A stretch of 64,000 bases of DNA from positions 62,001 to 126,000 of the forward strand of contig NZ_VDYZ01000003.1 of NCBI RefSeq assembly GCF_007673095.1. Direction: 5' to 3'. The stretch comes from Corynebacterium glyciniphilum AJ 3170. GTDB taxonomy: Bacteria > Actinomycetota > Actinomycetes > Mycobacteriales > Mycobacteriaceae. Below are positions 8,972 to 19,337 of the stretch, piece by piece. Made by a program: the position numbers and the translations under genes. Each line of letters opens with the position of its first letter. The stretch's first letter is position 1. Below the pieces are notes generated by a model. The model was not told the DNA's origin. It did no database searches and was given only the letters and a program-made list of their open reading frames with translations.

Positions 8972-9631
8972 ATGACCGGCTCACCGCGCGCACCTCTGTC
9001 CACCGGGCACCCCGGGAGGAAGACCGGACCGAAACCGTCCTTCACCCGGGCGGACGTGCTCGATACCGCTCTCGAGCTCGGGATCGCTGACTTCACCCTG
9101 TCCGCCATCGCCCGGCGCCTGGGTGTGGTCACCCCGGCATTGTACCGGGTCTTCCCGTCACGCGACGCTGTCCTTGACGCCTGCCTGGCGCGAGTTGCCG
9201 CCACGATCCAGACGCCGGGACCGGGCACTGCGTGGCAGGACGCACTGCGGCTCTGGGCGTCCGAATGCTGGCGCATGTGTGAGGAAGTTCCCGGTCTGGC
9301 CAGGACGTTGTACGCCTATCCGACCGCATTCGCTCACATCGAGGAGCCCCTGCGCGGATATGTCCGTGTGGTGGAGGAGCACGGCAGATCCCGCATGCAG
9401 GCCGCGTTCGCCCTGGACTTCATCGGGGACACGGTGATGGCCTGCCGTCTCGGTATCGAGAGCATGCGGGCGACTGACGCCGCCGGCACGTCGGGCCTGG
9501 AACGGGTGCAGGACCGGATCAGCGCGGACCACCTCTTCCAGCCGGACGACTCCTGGTCGGAGAGGGGCTTCGTCGATGTGAAAGTCAATTTCATCATCGA
9601 GGGCCTGGAGCGCCACTGGCCGGAGGTCTGA
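8972..9631 (+). CDS. TetR/AcrR-family regulator
   Basis: 219 residues. The DNA-binding helix-turn-helix is at about 28-65: TRADVLDTALELGIADFTLS then IARRLGVVTPALYRVFPSRD. The C-terminal ligand domain is not recognisable as a particular subfamily. ATG 8972 follows GGGAGA and lies 29 bases after the ABC gene stop, so it is probably the last gene of that operon and its likely regulator. The basic N-terminal tail (GRKTGPKPSF) may add minor-groove contacts. A 9-bp inverted repeat overlaps its stop codon. Confidence 0.88.
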   Translation: MTGSPRAPLSTGHPGRKTGPKPSFTRADVLDTALELGIADFTLSAIARRLGVVTPALYRVFPSRDAVLDACLARVAATIQTPGPGTAWQDALRLWASECWRMCEEVPGLARTLYAYPTAFAHIEEPLRGYVRVVEEHGRSRMQAAFALDFIGDTVMACRLGIESMRATDAAGTSGLERVQDRISADHLFQPDDSWSERGFVDVKVNFIIEGLERHWPEV

Positions 9632-9639
9632 CCTCCGGC
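9619..9639. terminator. Stem-loop between convergent TetR and gatA genes
   Basis: GCCGGAGGT-CTG-ACCTCCGGC is a perfect 9-bp stem with a 3-base loop; the TetR stop codon is at its centre. Only 26 bases separate the two convergent genes, so it could serve both strands. There is no U-tract, so its strength is uncertain. Confidence 0.45.
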
Positions 9640-9657
9640 GGCCCGGCCCGGTAGCGT

Positions 9658-11166
9658 CTACCGTCGACCCGCCTCGAAGGCCGCACCGACACGGTACAGG
9701 CGGTCATCGCCGTGTGCCGGCCCCATGATCTGCAGGCCGACCGGAAGCCCGGTGTCTGCGGACAGAGGTCCGGGGACGGACATGCCGCATACACCGGCGA
9801 GGTTGAGCGGCAGGGTGCACAGGTCGAAGAGGTACATCGCCAACGGATCGTCGGCCTTCTCCCCCAGCTCGAAAGCCGTGGTCGGAGTCACCGGGGACAC
9901 CAGGACGTCGACGTCGGCGAACGCCTTGGCGAAATCCTGGGCGATGAGGTTACGGACGCGCTGTGCCTGCAGGTAGTAGGCGTCGTAGTAACCGACCGAG
10001 AGGGCGTAGGTGCCCAGGATGATACGACGCTTGACCTCCGGCCCGAAGCCGGCGGCGCGGGTAGCGGACATGACCTGGTCGGCGGAGTGGTGCCCGTCAT
10101 CGAGCTGACGCTGCCCGTACCGCATCCCGTCGAAGCGGGCGAGGTTAGAGCTGACCTCGCACGGCAGAATGAGGTAGTAGGCGTTGAGCGCGTACTCGAA
10201 GCTGGGGCAATCCACCTCCACGATCGTCGCGCCCTGCGCCTTGAGCTGCTCCAGGGAGGAGCGGTAGCTCTCTGCCACACCGGTCTGCAGGCCCTGGACC
10301 GTCTCCAGCTGTTTGACCACGCCGACGGTCACGCCGGTCAGATCGCCGTCGGCGCCCTGCCGCGCGGCGTCGACGACGGGGGCGACCGGGCGCTCGGAGG
10401 ACGTGGAGTCCTGCGCGTCGTGGCCTGCGATGACCTCGTGCAGCAGTGCAGTGTCCAAGACGGTCCGTCCCGTGGGGCCGCCCTGGTCAAGGGAGGAGGC
10501 ACAAGCGACGAGGCCGTACCGGGAGACGGTGCCGTAGGTCGGTTTGACCCCCACGGTGTTGGTCAGCGCCGCGGGCTGGCGGATAGATCCGCCGGTGTCC
10601 GTGCCGATCGCCAACGGAGCCATGCCGGCGGCGAGAGCTGCTGAGGAGCCACCGCCGGAACCACCGGCGGTTCGGCTGAGGTCCCAGGGGTTGTGCGTCG
10701 GCCCGTAGGCCGAGTTCTCGGTGGACGATCCCATCGCGAACTCGTCCATGTTCGTCTTGCCCAGGATGGGGATCCCCGCCTCGCGGATGCGCCGGGTGAC
10801 GGTGGCGTCGTAGGGGCTCATGTAGCCCTCGAGCATCTTCGAGGCACAGGTCGTCGGCGCATCGGTGGTGACGAAGACATCCTTCAACGCCAGCGGAACA
10901 CCGGCCAGTGCGGAAGCGACATGCCCGGAGGCGATGTCCTTGTCCGCCTTCTCCGCTGCCGCGAGAGCCTCTTTCTCCCCCACGTGGAGGAATGCGTGGA
11001 CCGCTTCATCGACGGCGGCGATCCGGTCCAGATGCGCGCGAGTCGCGTCGACGGAGCTGACATCTCCGGCGTGGATCTTTTCCGCGAGTTCTGCGGCGGT
11101 CCAGGTCGTCAGGTCCGAGTCATCCCGGCTACCGACGGTGTAGGTGGTGCTGTTCACTTCGCTCAT
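9658..11166 (-). CDS. gatA: Glutamyl-tRNA(Gln) amidotransferase subunit A
   Basis: 502 residues. The amidase domain has the Ser-cisSer-Lys triad: Lys in PLALKDVF near 78 and the serine loop [17 protein letters not shown] near 155. With GatB and GatC it converts Glu-tRNA(Gln) to Gln-tRNA(Gln) using glutamine, the normal route to Gln-tRNA in actinobacteria. ATG 11166 is chosen because the extension to 11289 would overlap gatC and is arginine/serine-rich. gatC precedes it by 19 bases. gatB, needed for the complex, is not in this window. Confidence 0.96.
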   Translation of the reverse strand: MSEVNSTTYTVGSRDDSDLTTWTAAELAEKIHAGDVSSVDATRAHLDRIAAVDEAVHAFLHVGEKEALAAAEKADKDIASGHVASALAGVPLALKDVFVTTDAPTTCASKMLEGYMSPYDATVTRRIREAGIPILGKTNMDEFAMGSSTENSAYGPTHNPWDLSRTAGGSGGGSSAALAAGMAPLAIGTDTGGSIRQPAALTNTVGVKPTYGTVSRYGLVACASSLDQGGPTGRTVLDTALLHEVIAGHDAQDSTSSERPVAPVVDAARQGADGDLTGVTVGVVKQLETVQGLQTGVAESYRSSLEQLKAQGATIVEVDCPSFEYALNAYYLILPCEVSSNLARFDGMRYGQRQLDDGHHSADQVMSATRAAGFGPEVKRRIILGTYALSVGYYDAYYLQAQRVRNLIAQDFAKAFADVDVLVSPVTPTTAFELGEKADDPLAMYLFDLCTLPLNLAGVCGMSVPGPLSADTGLPVGLQIMGPAHGDDRLYRVGAAFEAGRR

Positions 11167-11185
11167 TTCGCTGTCGTCTCGCCCT

Positions 11186-11491
11186 CTACTCGCCCAGGAT
11201 CCGGGGAACCTGGAAACGCTGCTGTGCCTGCTTCGGGGCCTGGTCGAGGGCCTGCTCAGCAGTGAGTGACTCCTGGGGGACGTCCTCACGCATCACCGAC
11301 ACAGCGCCGTCGACGTTCTGGGTGGGGTGGCTCAGAGGCTCGACACCGGCGGTGTCGACCTCCCGCACGGCGGCAACGGTTTCCACGATGCCGTCGATCT
11401 GGGCTGCGTAGTGGGTGAGCTCGTCCTCGGTCAGGTCGAGGCGGGAGAGCCTGGCGAGGTGCGCGACCTCGTCACGGGAGATCTCGGACAC
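11186..11491 (-). CDS. gatC: Glutamyl-tRNA(Gln) amidotransferase subunit C
   Basis: 101 residues, normal for the family. The N-terminus ([20 protein letters not shown]) and the central VEPLSHPTQ segment are the standard GatC features; the protein wraps around GatA and stabilises the amidotransferase. It is the first gene of a gatC-gatA unit, transcribed away from the divergent ACT-domain gene. Confidence 0.95.
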   Translation of the reverse strand: MSEISRDEVAHLARLSRLDLTEDELTHYAAQIDGIVETVAAVREVDTAGVEPLSHPTQNVDGAVSVMREDVPQESLTAEQALDQAPKQAQQRFQVPRILGE

Positions 11492-11532
11492 AGGTGGGTC
11501 CCCTTTTCGTCTTCGCTGGGTTTACCACGACC

Positions 11533-11583
11533 ACTCTAGTAGGACGCTGCATCGCGCGTACGCTCACCCCGGTTCGCTACAAT
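11533..11583. promoter_or_regulatory. Divergent promoter region of gatC and the ACT-domain gene
   Basis: Two -10-like boxes face opposite ways: TACAAT at 11578-11583 (plus), 38 bases before the TTG start at 11621, and TAGAGT on the minus strand (11533-11538), about 42 bases before gatC. Neither has a convincing -35 at 17-18 bases. Confidence 0.35.
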
Positions 11584-11620
11584 CGGGGCGTCCACCGTCC
11601 TATTCTCGCTGAGGTACACC

Positions 11621-12280
11621 TTGTCCTATCTGATGCGCGTCCGTCTCCCCGATGTTCCCGGCACCCTCGGGCTCATCGCCGCCACGATGGGAACGATCGA
11701 CGCGGATATCCGCAGCGTGGATGTGGTCGAGCATGACCCTGACGGCACTGTCGTCGACGACGTCGTCGTCGACCTTCCTGCAGGCCGTCTCGCCGACGCA
11801 CTGATCAGTGCCGCGCAGGAAGTCGACGGGGTCTACGTCGACTCCATCCGCCCGTTCTCCGGAACCGTCGACCGCCGGGGCCAGATCAGCCTGCTCGCCG
11901 AGCTGGCGCGGCATCGTCGCCGTACGGTTGACAGCGTCCAGAAGCTGATCGACGCACTGCCGAAGTCGATGTCGGTCCAGTGGGCGGTCATCCTCGAATC
12001 CGGGGAGCAGACCCGGCGCGTCGCCGCCTCGTCCTCCGCGCCTGAGGACGACGGGCGGGTGCTGTCGGAAACTCCCGTCGCCGAACCCCGCGCGCTGACC
12101 GACCGTGACACCTGGGTGCCGTCGAGTTGGACGGTGATGGACTCTGCCCTGGCCGCCACTCCCCTGACCGGTACGAACTACATCCTCATTCTCGGGCGTC
12201 CGGGCGGCCCGGACTTCCTGCTCTCTGAGATCGAGCATCTCGGTGAGGTCGGCGAGATCCTCGGCGCACTACTGAGCTGA
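11621..12280 (+). CDS. ACT-domain protein, conserved beside ligA/gatC in Corynebacteriales
   Basis: 219 residues from TTG at 11621 (TTG TCC TAT CTG ATG); the in-frame ATG is at 11633. An ACT domain occupies about 1-70 (MRVRLPDVPGTLGLIAATMG, then IRSVDVVEHD). The remainder, including RRGQISLLAELARHRRRTVD, matches no family I know. The position next to gatCA and ligA resembles Rv3013 of M. tuberculosis. ACT domains bind amino acids and usually regulate enzymes; no catalytic domain is visible, so a sensor or allosteric partner role is inference. It is convergent with the gene ending at 12299, 18 bases away. Confidence 0.75.
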   Translation: MSYLMRVRLPDVPGTLGLIAATMGTIDADIRSVDVVEHDPDGTVVDDVVVDLPAGRLADALISAAQEVDGVYVDSIRPFSGTVDRRGQISLLAELARHRRRTVDSVQKLIDALPKSMSVQWAVILESGEQTRRVAASSSAPEDDGRVLSETPVAEPRALTDRDTWVPSSWTVMDSALAATPLTGTNYILILGRPGGPDFLLSEIEHLGEVGEILGALLS

Positions 12281-12298
12281 GCCGGTACTTTCTGGGAA

Positions 12299-13318
12299 TC
12301 ACTGCCCGGGTGGGCAGTAGTCGGTCACCGGCTCGCCGGGATGGAGCTGGTTCCACACCTCCTGGATTCCCTGATCAGTCAGGGTGACACCAGCAAGGAC
12401 CGAAAGCTCCCAGTCGTACGTCGTGGTCGTCCAGAAGTGGGTATACGGTGCTGCGGAGGGTCTGTCGCGTGTTCCCCGCAACCGCCTAGCCAGGCTGAAT
12501 CCGTCGCAGACGGCCGTGAATTCTCCGGTGATGTCGTTGTGGTGTGGTACCGATGTCGGAGTCAGGTCAATGGTCACCGGTAGCGGCAAGAACGCTTCGT
12601 CGACCATAGGGTCAGCAACGACATTGTCGAGCAACCACTCTCGGCTCCGCTGTCGCTTGTCCTCCGGTTTCCTGGACCGCGCCAGTGTCTTCCGTTGCTC
12701 GAGGTCCTCTGCAGGAATGACGTCTCCGTCCCAGGTGAACAGGCCCCGGTCAAGTTTCGGTCCTATGTCAGGGACTGCGAAATACTCCCGGTAACCGGAA
12801 TCCACGTCACCGAGTGCGAGGATGTAGAACGTTTCACAGTCGATCCAGACCCGTACACCGTCGACAGTGATCTGCCAGGTGTCACGGTCCTCGATCTGTT
12901 CGTTGTGCACGGCGATGGAATCCTGGTCGCTGTTGTCCCACTGTGTGACCGGCGGTGGCAGGATGAGCCACTGCGCCTCACACGAGTACCGCAGTTCTCC
13001 TGGTGTACCGAGTTGGGGGCGCCTGGGATTGTCCCGGAAATCCCAGACCGATTCGCCGTCAGAGATGTAGAGCGGCCACCGGTTCTTCTCCACCCGCAGC
13101 ATATTCCCGTCCCGCCACACCTCGAGTTCAGATGCGTGCGATGTTCCGAGCGTGCGATCGATGAGGTCAATGAAACTCGGCCCCGGCCCCCACGGATATC
13201 GCCCGTCCACATAGTCCCACCGGGAACTTCTCCGCCCGTCCCACCGGACCCGTGCATGCAACGTGGACGGGGGGCTGCTGACGATCCTGCGTCGGATCTC
13301 ATCCCAGGTGGTCGTCAT
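12299..13318 (-). CDS. Protein of unknown function, paralogue of its upstream neighbour
   Basis: 339 residues, no signal peptide, membrane segment or recognised domain. It is clearly homologous to the product of 13315-14271: both have an LRVEK-x(3-4)-P-x-YI-x-DGE-x2-W module (here near residue 74), an IWVD/VWID-type strand, and FTWDG after a Pro-Asp/Glu-Ile-Gly segment. The repeated short beta-like motifs around an LRVEK...DGE..W hairpin recall LolA/LppX-like lipid-binding folds, but this is only a resemblance. It is rich in Trp, Asp and Arg. ATG 13318 overlaps the neighbour's stop by four bases, so the pair is translated together, behind ilvA. Confidence 0.7.
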   Translation of the reverse strand: MTTTWDEIRRRIVSSPPSTLHARVRWDGRRSSRWDYVDGRYPWGPGPSFIDLIDRTLGTSHASELEVWRDGNMLRVEKNRWPLYISDGESVWDFRDNPRRPQLGTPGELRYSCEAQWLILPPPVTQWDNSDQDSIAVHNEQIEDRDTWQITVDGVRVWIDCETFYILALGDVDSGYREYFAVPDIGPKLDRGLFTWDGDVIPAEDLEQRKTLARSRKPEDKRQRSREWLLDNVVADPMVDEAFLPLPVTIDLTPTSVPHHNDITGEFTAVCDGFSLARRLRGTRDRPSAAPYTHFWTTTTYDWELSVLAGVTLTDQGIQEVWNQLHPGEPVTDYCPPGQ

Positions 13319-14271
13319 GCCCGTCCCCCGAAACGTCTCTCAAGTTCCTCCTGTACGACATCGTCACAGATCACGTGGGGGTTCTCGAATCTGAATACCC
13401 AATCATAGTCTGCAGTCGACCATCGTACGACGGTGTCGTGATCACCGTCGTCACCGACGGCTGTCTCTCCCCCGCGTCGAGTCATCGAGTAGTAGGCTCC
13501 CTCGCTCCGCGCAAGGAAGCCACCTCCGTCACGTCGACCGATGTCCTGCGGTGCAATGTCGACGACAGCAGATGCGGTGAGACTTCCGGACATGACATTG
13601 TCGACGAACCATTCGACCCCATTCTTCCGTAGCGCTTCAAGTTCCTTCTCAATCAACTCCTGGCGCTCGGACTGCATCAGGGACGGGCCATCCCACGTGA
13701 ACAGCGAATCATCGAGGGGAATGCCGATCTCCGGGGATTCGAACCATTGTCCGTAGCCCTCCGCCTCCGGGGATTCGTTCATCTCGCCCAGCGGGTACCC
13801 GGTGTCGCGGTCGACCCAGATACGCAACGGTCCGACCTTGCGCGGTGGCGCTTTCAGCGCCACTGTCCAGCATTCCCGCCCCTGAAACTCTTCGACGATA
13901 ACGGGGCCGTCAGGAACAGTGAAGTCAGCTCCCTCCCAGTCGTGGGGCTCCCGAGGTCCACACAGTGACTGGACACGACCATAGTAAGGCAGTGTACCCA
14001 CACAGGCTGCGACAGGATGTCTGTCCGTTTCCGGTAGGTATTCAATGTCCAGGAACGACCAGATCGTCTCGCCGTCGCAGATGTATTCTGGCGAACCGTC
14101 TTTCTCCACGCGGAGTTTCCTGCCTTGCCGCCACACCTCATACCGGGCGTCCGGGTCACCGTCGCCACGCGTCTCCAGCGTCGCGTGCAATGAGGCAGAC
14201 GGGTAGCCGAGCAGGATCGGGAGCAGCTCGTTCCACTCGATCGAGTCCTCCTGCCGGCCGGTGGAGCTCAT
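13315..14271 (-). CDS. Protein of unknown function, first of a tandem paralogous pair
   Basis: 318 residues, soluble-looking, with no recognised family. Shared with its neighbour are LRVEKDGSPEYICDGETIW near residue 53, LRIWVDRDTGYPLGEM near 150 and SPEIGIPLDDSLFTWDG near 180. The start lies 3 bases after the ilvA stop, with GGGGAG of the ilvA end serving as Shine-Dalgarno, so it is almost certainly co-transcribed with ilvA. That location may be incidental rather than functional. A LolA-like lipid-binding fold is one possibility; confidence in the gene is high, in any function low. Confidence 0.7.
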   Translation of the reverse strand: MSSTGRQEDSIEWNELLPILLGYPSASLHATLETRGDGDPDARYEVWRQGRKLRVEKDGSPEYICDGETIWSFLDIEYLPETDRHPVAACVGTLPYYGRVQSLCGPREPHDWEGADFTVPDGPVIVEEFQGRECWTVALKAPPRKVGPLRIWVDRDTGYPLGEMNESPEAEGYGQWFESPEIGIPLDDSLFTWDGPSLMQSERQELIEKELEALRKNGVEWFVDNVMSGSLTASAVVDIAPQDIGRRDGGGFLARSEGAYYSMTRRGGETAVGDDGDHDTVVRWSTADYDWVFRFENPHVICDDVVQEELERRFGGRA

Positions 14272-14274
14272 CGA

Positions 14275-15810
14275 CTACTCCCCTGCCGGAGCCAGGAAGA
14301 GCTGGTAGGACGGATTATCTGTGACCTCTGTGAACGGGTAGCCCAGATCACTGAGATGGGATTCGAAGTCCGCGGAGTGGGCATCCTCGAACGCGGCGAG
14401 GATCCGTCCGTAGTCCATTCCCTGACTCCGGTAGTGGAAGGCGGTGATGTTCCAGTTCGTGCCGAGAACATCGAGGAAATGCACGAGCGCGCCGGGGTGC
14501 TCCGGGAACTCGAAGGAGAACATCCGCTCGTTGACGAAGGCGGGCGGCACCCCCCCGATCATGTAGCGGATATGTTCCTTGGCGACCTCATCGTCCGACA
14601 GGTCCACGACGTCGTAACCGGCGTCGGCCAGAGCATCCGCGATCGCTTCCCGCTCCGGGACACCTTCCTTGAGTTGCACGCCGACGAAGATCCGTGCCCG
14701 GCGGTCATCGCCGCGCTCACCGACGCGGTAGTTGAACTCCGTGACCATCCGGCCGTTGAGGACCTCACAGAACTTGAAGAAAGCGCCCTGTTCCTCCGGG
14801 ATAGTGACCGCGAAGATCGCCTCTCCCCCTTCACCGAGTTCCGCACGCTCGGAGATGTAGCGCAGGGTGTGGAAGTTCAGGTTGGCGCCCGAGAGCACGT
14901 TCACCAGGGTCTCGTCCTGGATGTCATTGGCCGCGGCATACTTCTTGAGCCCCGCCAGGGACACCGCGCCTGCCGGCTCGGCGATCGCCCGCGTGTCGTC
15001 GAAAAGGTCCTTGATGGCCGCGCTGATCTCATCGGAGCTGACCGTGACGACCTCGTCCAGGTACTCCTTGCACAGTCGGAAGGTTTCGGCACCGATCTTG
15101 CGGACGGCCACGCCCTCGGCGAAGAGGCTGACATGCTCGAGTTCGACCGGTTCACCGGCCCACAGCGCTGCAGTGAGACATGCGGACTCCTCGGGTTCCA
15201 CGCCGATGACCTGGATCTCCGGATTCAGTTCCTTCAACAGCACGGCGACCCCGGCGGCGAGACCGCCACCACCGACGGGAACGAAAACACGGTCGACGGG
15301 GCCTGCCTGGAAGATCTCCAGCCCGATGGTGCCCTGGCCGGCGATCACCGCTTCATTGTCGAACGGCGGGACGTAGACCAGGCCTTCGGTCTCCGAAAGC
15401 TCCTTGGCCTTCCTCTGTGCCGCATCGAAGTTCTCACCGTGCAGCACAACTTCGCCACCGAACCCGCGCACCGCGTCCACTTTGATGGACGGGGTCGTCA
15501 CCGGCATGACGATGACCGACCGGATACCGAGTTCGCGTCCGGACAGCGCCACTCCCTGTGCATGGTTCCCCGCCGACGCGGTGATGACACCGGCACAGCC
15601 GGTGAGCTGTGACATCCGGTTGAATGCGCCACGCAGTTTGAAACTGTGGACAGGTTGCAGGTCTTCACGCTTGACGAGGACACGGTTGCCTGTCTTCTCC
15701 GACAGGGCGTCCATGGTGTCCAGGGGCGTGTGCTTGGCCGCGCGGTAGACCGGCGCGGCAACGATGTCGCGGAGGTATTCGGCCGAGGTCTTCGTCACGG
15801 AGTTAGCCAT
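14275..15810 (-). CDS. ilvA: Threonine ammonia-lyase (biosynthetic threonine dehydratase)
   Basis: 511 residues. It deaminates threonine to 2-oxobutanoate, the first committed step to isoleucine. The PLP lysine is in HSFKLRGAFNRM near 57, and the phosphate-binding glycine loop is VPVGGGGLAAG near 185. The C-terminal about 190 residues hold two ACT-like modules (FAVTIPEEQGAFFKFCEVL and FSFEFPEHPGALVHFLDVL), the long two-module E. coli-type regulatory region that gives isoleucine inhibition and valine activation; as I recall, the C. glutamicum enzyme is shorter with one module. ATG 15810 is preferred over the TTG at 15819. Two paralogous unknown genes follow with 3-base and 4-base-overlap junctions. 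Confidence 0.95.
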   Translation of the reverse strand: MANSVTKTSAEYLRDIVAAPVYRAAKHTPLDTMDALSEKTGNRVLVKREDLQPVHSFKLRGAFNRMSQLTGCAGVITASAGNHAQGVALSGRELGIRSVIVMPVTTPSIKVDAVRGFGGEVVLHGENFDAAQRKAKELSETEGLVYVPPFDNEAVIAGQGTIGLEIFQAGPVDRVFVPVGGGGLAAGVAVLLKELNPEIQVIGVEPEESACLTAALWAGEPVELEHVSLFAEGVAVRKIGAETFRLCKEYLDEVVTVSSDEISAAIKDLFDDTRAIAEPAGAVSLAGLKKYAAANDIQDETLVNVLSGANLNFHTLRYISERAELGEGGEAIFAVTIPEEQGAFFKFCEVLNGRMVTEFNYRVGERGDDRRARIFVGVQLKEGVPEREAIADALADAGYDVVDLSDDEVAKEHIRYMIGGVPPAFVNERMFSFEFPEHPGALVHFLDVLGTNWNITAFHYRSQGMDYGRILAAFEDAHSADFESHLSDLGYPFTEVTDNPSYQLFLAPAGE

Positions 15811-15849
15811 GGTCGTCAATCGTACTGAACGGCTGTATCCGGCCGGTCA

Positions 15850-16536
15850 CTAGGACTGCACAGGCCAGGAGGTATTGACCGTGGCTGCACGGTCCGTCTG
15901 CCCTTTCTCCTCGAAATACTTCTTGAGTCCGGACTGCGACTCGTAGTGCCAGGTTGCCTGGTTGAGCATGAGTTCGTCCGCACTGACCTCGGTAAGTTCG
16001 GGATAGGCACGGGCGAGTTTCCATGCCACTCTGGCAGCTGCCAGGGCATCCGCCGTGGCTTCGTGCGCGTTGTCCAGCGTCACCCCCCAGTGGGCGCACA
16101 CCGGTTCCAGCTGCCGTTTACCTTTGCGGTACGGATCCTTCGCCTTGTCGATGACGAGGGGGTCGACGACCGGGCCGTCCACAGTGAACGTGGGATCCAG
16201 GCTCCGCAGAACCGTGAGATCGTACGCGGCGTTGTACACGATCAGTGTCGCTCCATCGCGCCACCCCGCCCGGATCCGCCCGATGGTCTCGGCGAGGACT
16301 TCATCGTGCGGCCGCCCGTGTTCCTTGGCGTACTCCGTGGAGATGCCGTGGACTTTCGCAGCCCCTTCGGGAATCGGGATACCCGGGTCAGCGAGCATCT
16401 CCAGGTCATCCCGTTGACGACCTTTGATCGAGATCAGGGCACTGGTCACGATACGTGCGGTGAGCGGGTCCGTACCTGTGGTCTCCAGGTCGAAACTGAG
16501 GAGATGGGTCGGATCGAAATGCGCGGCGGTCGTCAT
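15850..16536 (-). CDS. DnaQ-family 3'-5' exonuclease
   Basis: 228 residues, a single DEDD exonuclease domain. ExoI is LLSFDLETTGTDP near 15, ExoII is VYNAAYDLTVL near 108 and ExoIII is HEATADALAAARV near 163, giving the Asp/Glu/Asp/Asp set; His before ExoIII marks the DEDDh subclass. It resembles stand-alone actinobacterial exonucleases rather than the replicase epsilon subunit, for which no clamp motif is evident. Role in DNA or RNA trimming or repair is inferred. ATG 16536 is chosen over the upstream frame extension to 16569, which runs toward the hairpin at 16591. Confidence 0.88.
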   Translation of the reverse strand: MTTAAHFDPTHLLSFDLETTGTDPLTARIVTSALISIKGRQRDDLEMLADPGIPIPEGAAKVHGISTEYAKEHGRPHDEVLAETIGRIRAGWRDGATLIVYNAAYDLTVLRSLDPTFTVDGPVVDPLVIDKAKDPYRKGKRQLEPVCAHWGVTLDNAHEATADALAAARVAWKLARAYPELTEVSADELMLNQATWHYESQSGLKKYFEEKGQTDRAATVNTSWPVQS

Positions 16537-16590
16537 GGGTGCCACTCTATAACGTCGCCCGGACACCAATGCCGCGGTGCACTCGACATA

Positions 16591-16641
16591 CGACGCCGCC
16601 CGGGCACACCGTCAGATCGACTGTGTGCCCGGGCGGCGTCG
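16591..16641. terminator. Perfect 19-bp inverted repeat between peptide gene and exonuclease gene
   Basis: CGACGCCGCCCGGGCACAC (16591-16609) pairs perfectly with 16623-16641 around a 13-base loop. It lies 54 bases past the stop of the 40-codon gene on the minus strand and about 55 bases upstream of the exonuclease start. It has no U-tract, but its stability and place suggest it isolates the peptide transcript. It could instead be a protein-binding dyad. Confidence 0.65.
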
Positions 16642-16694
16642 CCCCAGGGAACGACGGGCGCAGTACCACCGCGACCCCCGGGTCCCTTGCGGAC

Positions 16695-16817
16695 TTAGAC
16701 GAGGAAGTCGTCGTGCTCCGGCGTATCGACGGCGATGGCCTCGTCGTCACCGAAGAGGAAGTAGTTGGCGCCGGAGGTCATCTCGTTGATCTCTTCACGG
16801 CTGAGCAGGTTGAACAT
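16695..16817 (-). CDS. Orphan 40-residue acidic peptide
   Basis: A 40-codon frame from ATG 16817 with a strong Shine-Dalgarno (GAAAGGA) 8 bases upstream. The peptide begins MFNLLSREEINEMTSG, has a short hydrophobic aromatic centre (ANYFLFG) and ends in an acidic tail with EHDDFLV at the C-terminus. It has no signal peptide, cysteine or recognised family. A stable 19-bp stem-loop follows, so it appears to be its own transcription unit. Possibilities include a small regulatory protein, a degradation-tagged adaptor (hydrophobic FLV terminus) or a modified-peptide precursor; no maturation gene lies nearby. The frame is open upstream to 16925, but the ribosome site supports the short form. Confidence 0.6.
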   Translation of the reverse strand: MFNLLSREEINEMTSGANYFLFGDDEAIAVDTPEHDDFLV

Positions 16818-19244
<2,427 letters not shown>

Positions 19245-19337
19245 CGAGTCCGCCTGCCCTCGTCGTCACACTCCGTAGGTACAGGGTCCACGGTAGGCTC
19301 GACTGCGACATCAGCCGCGACCATCGTCAGGAGTTCC

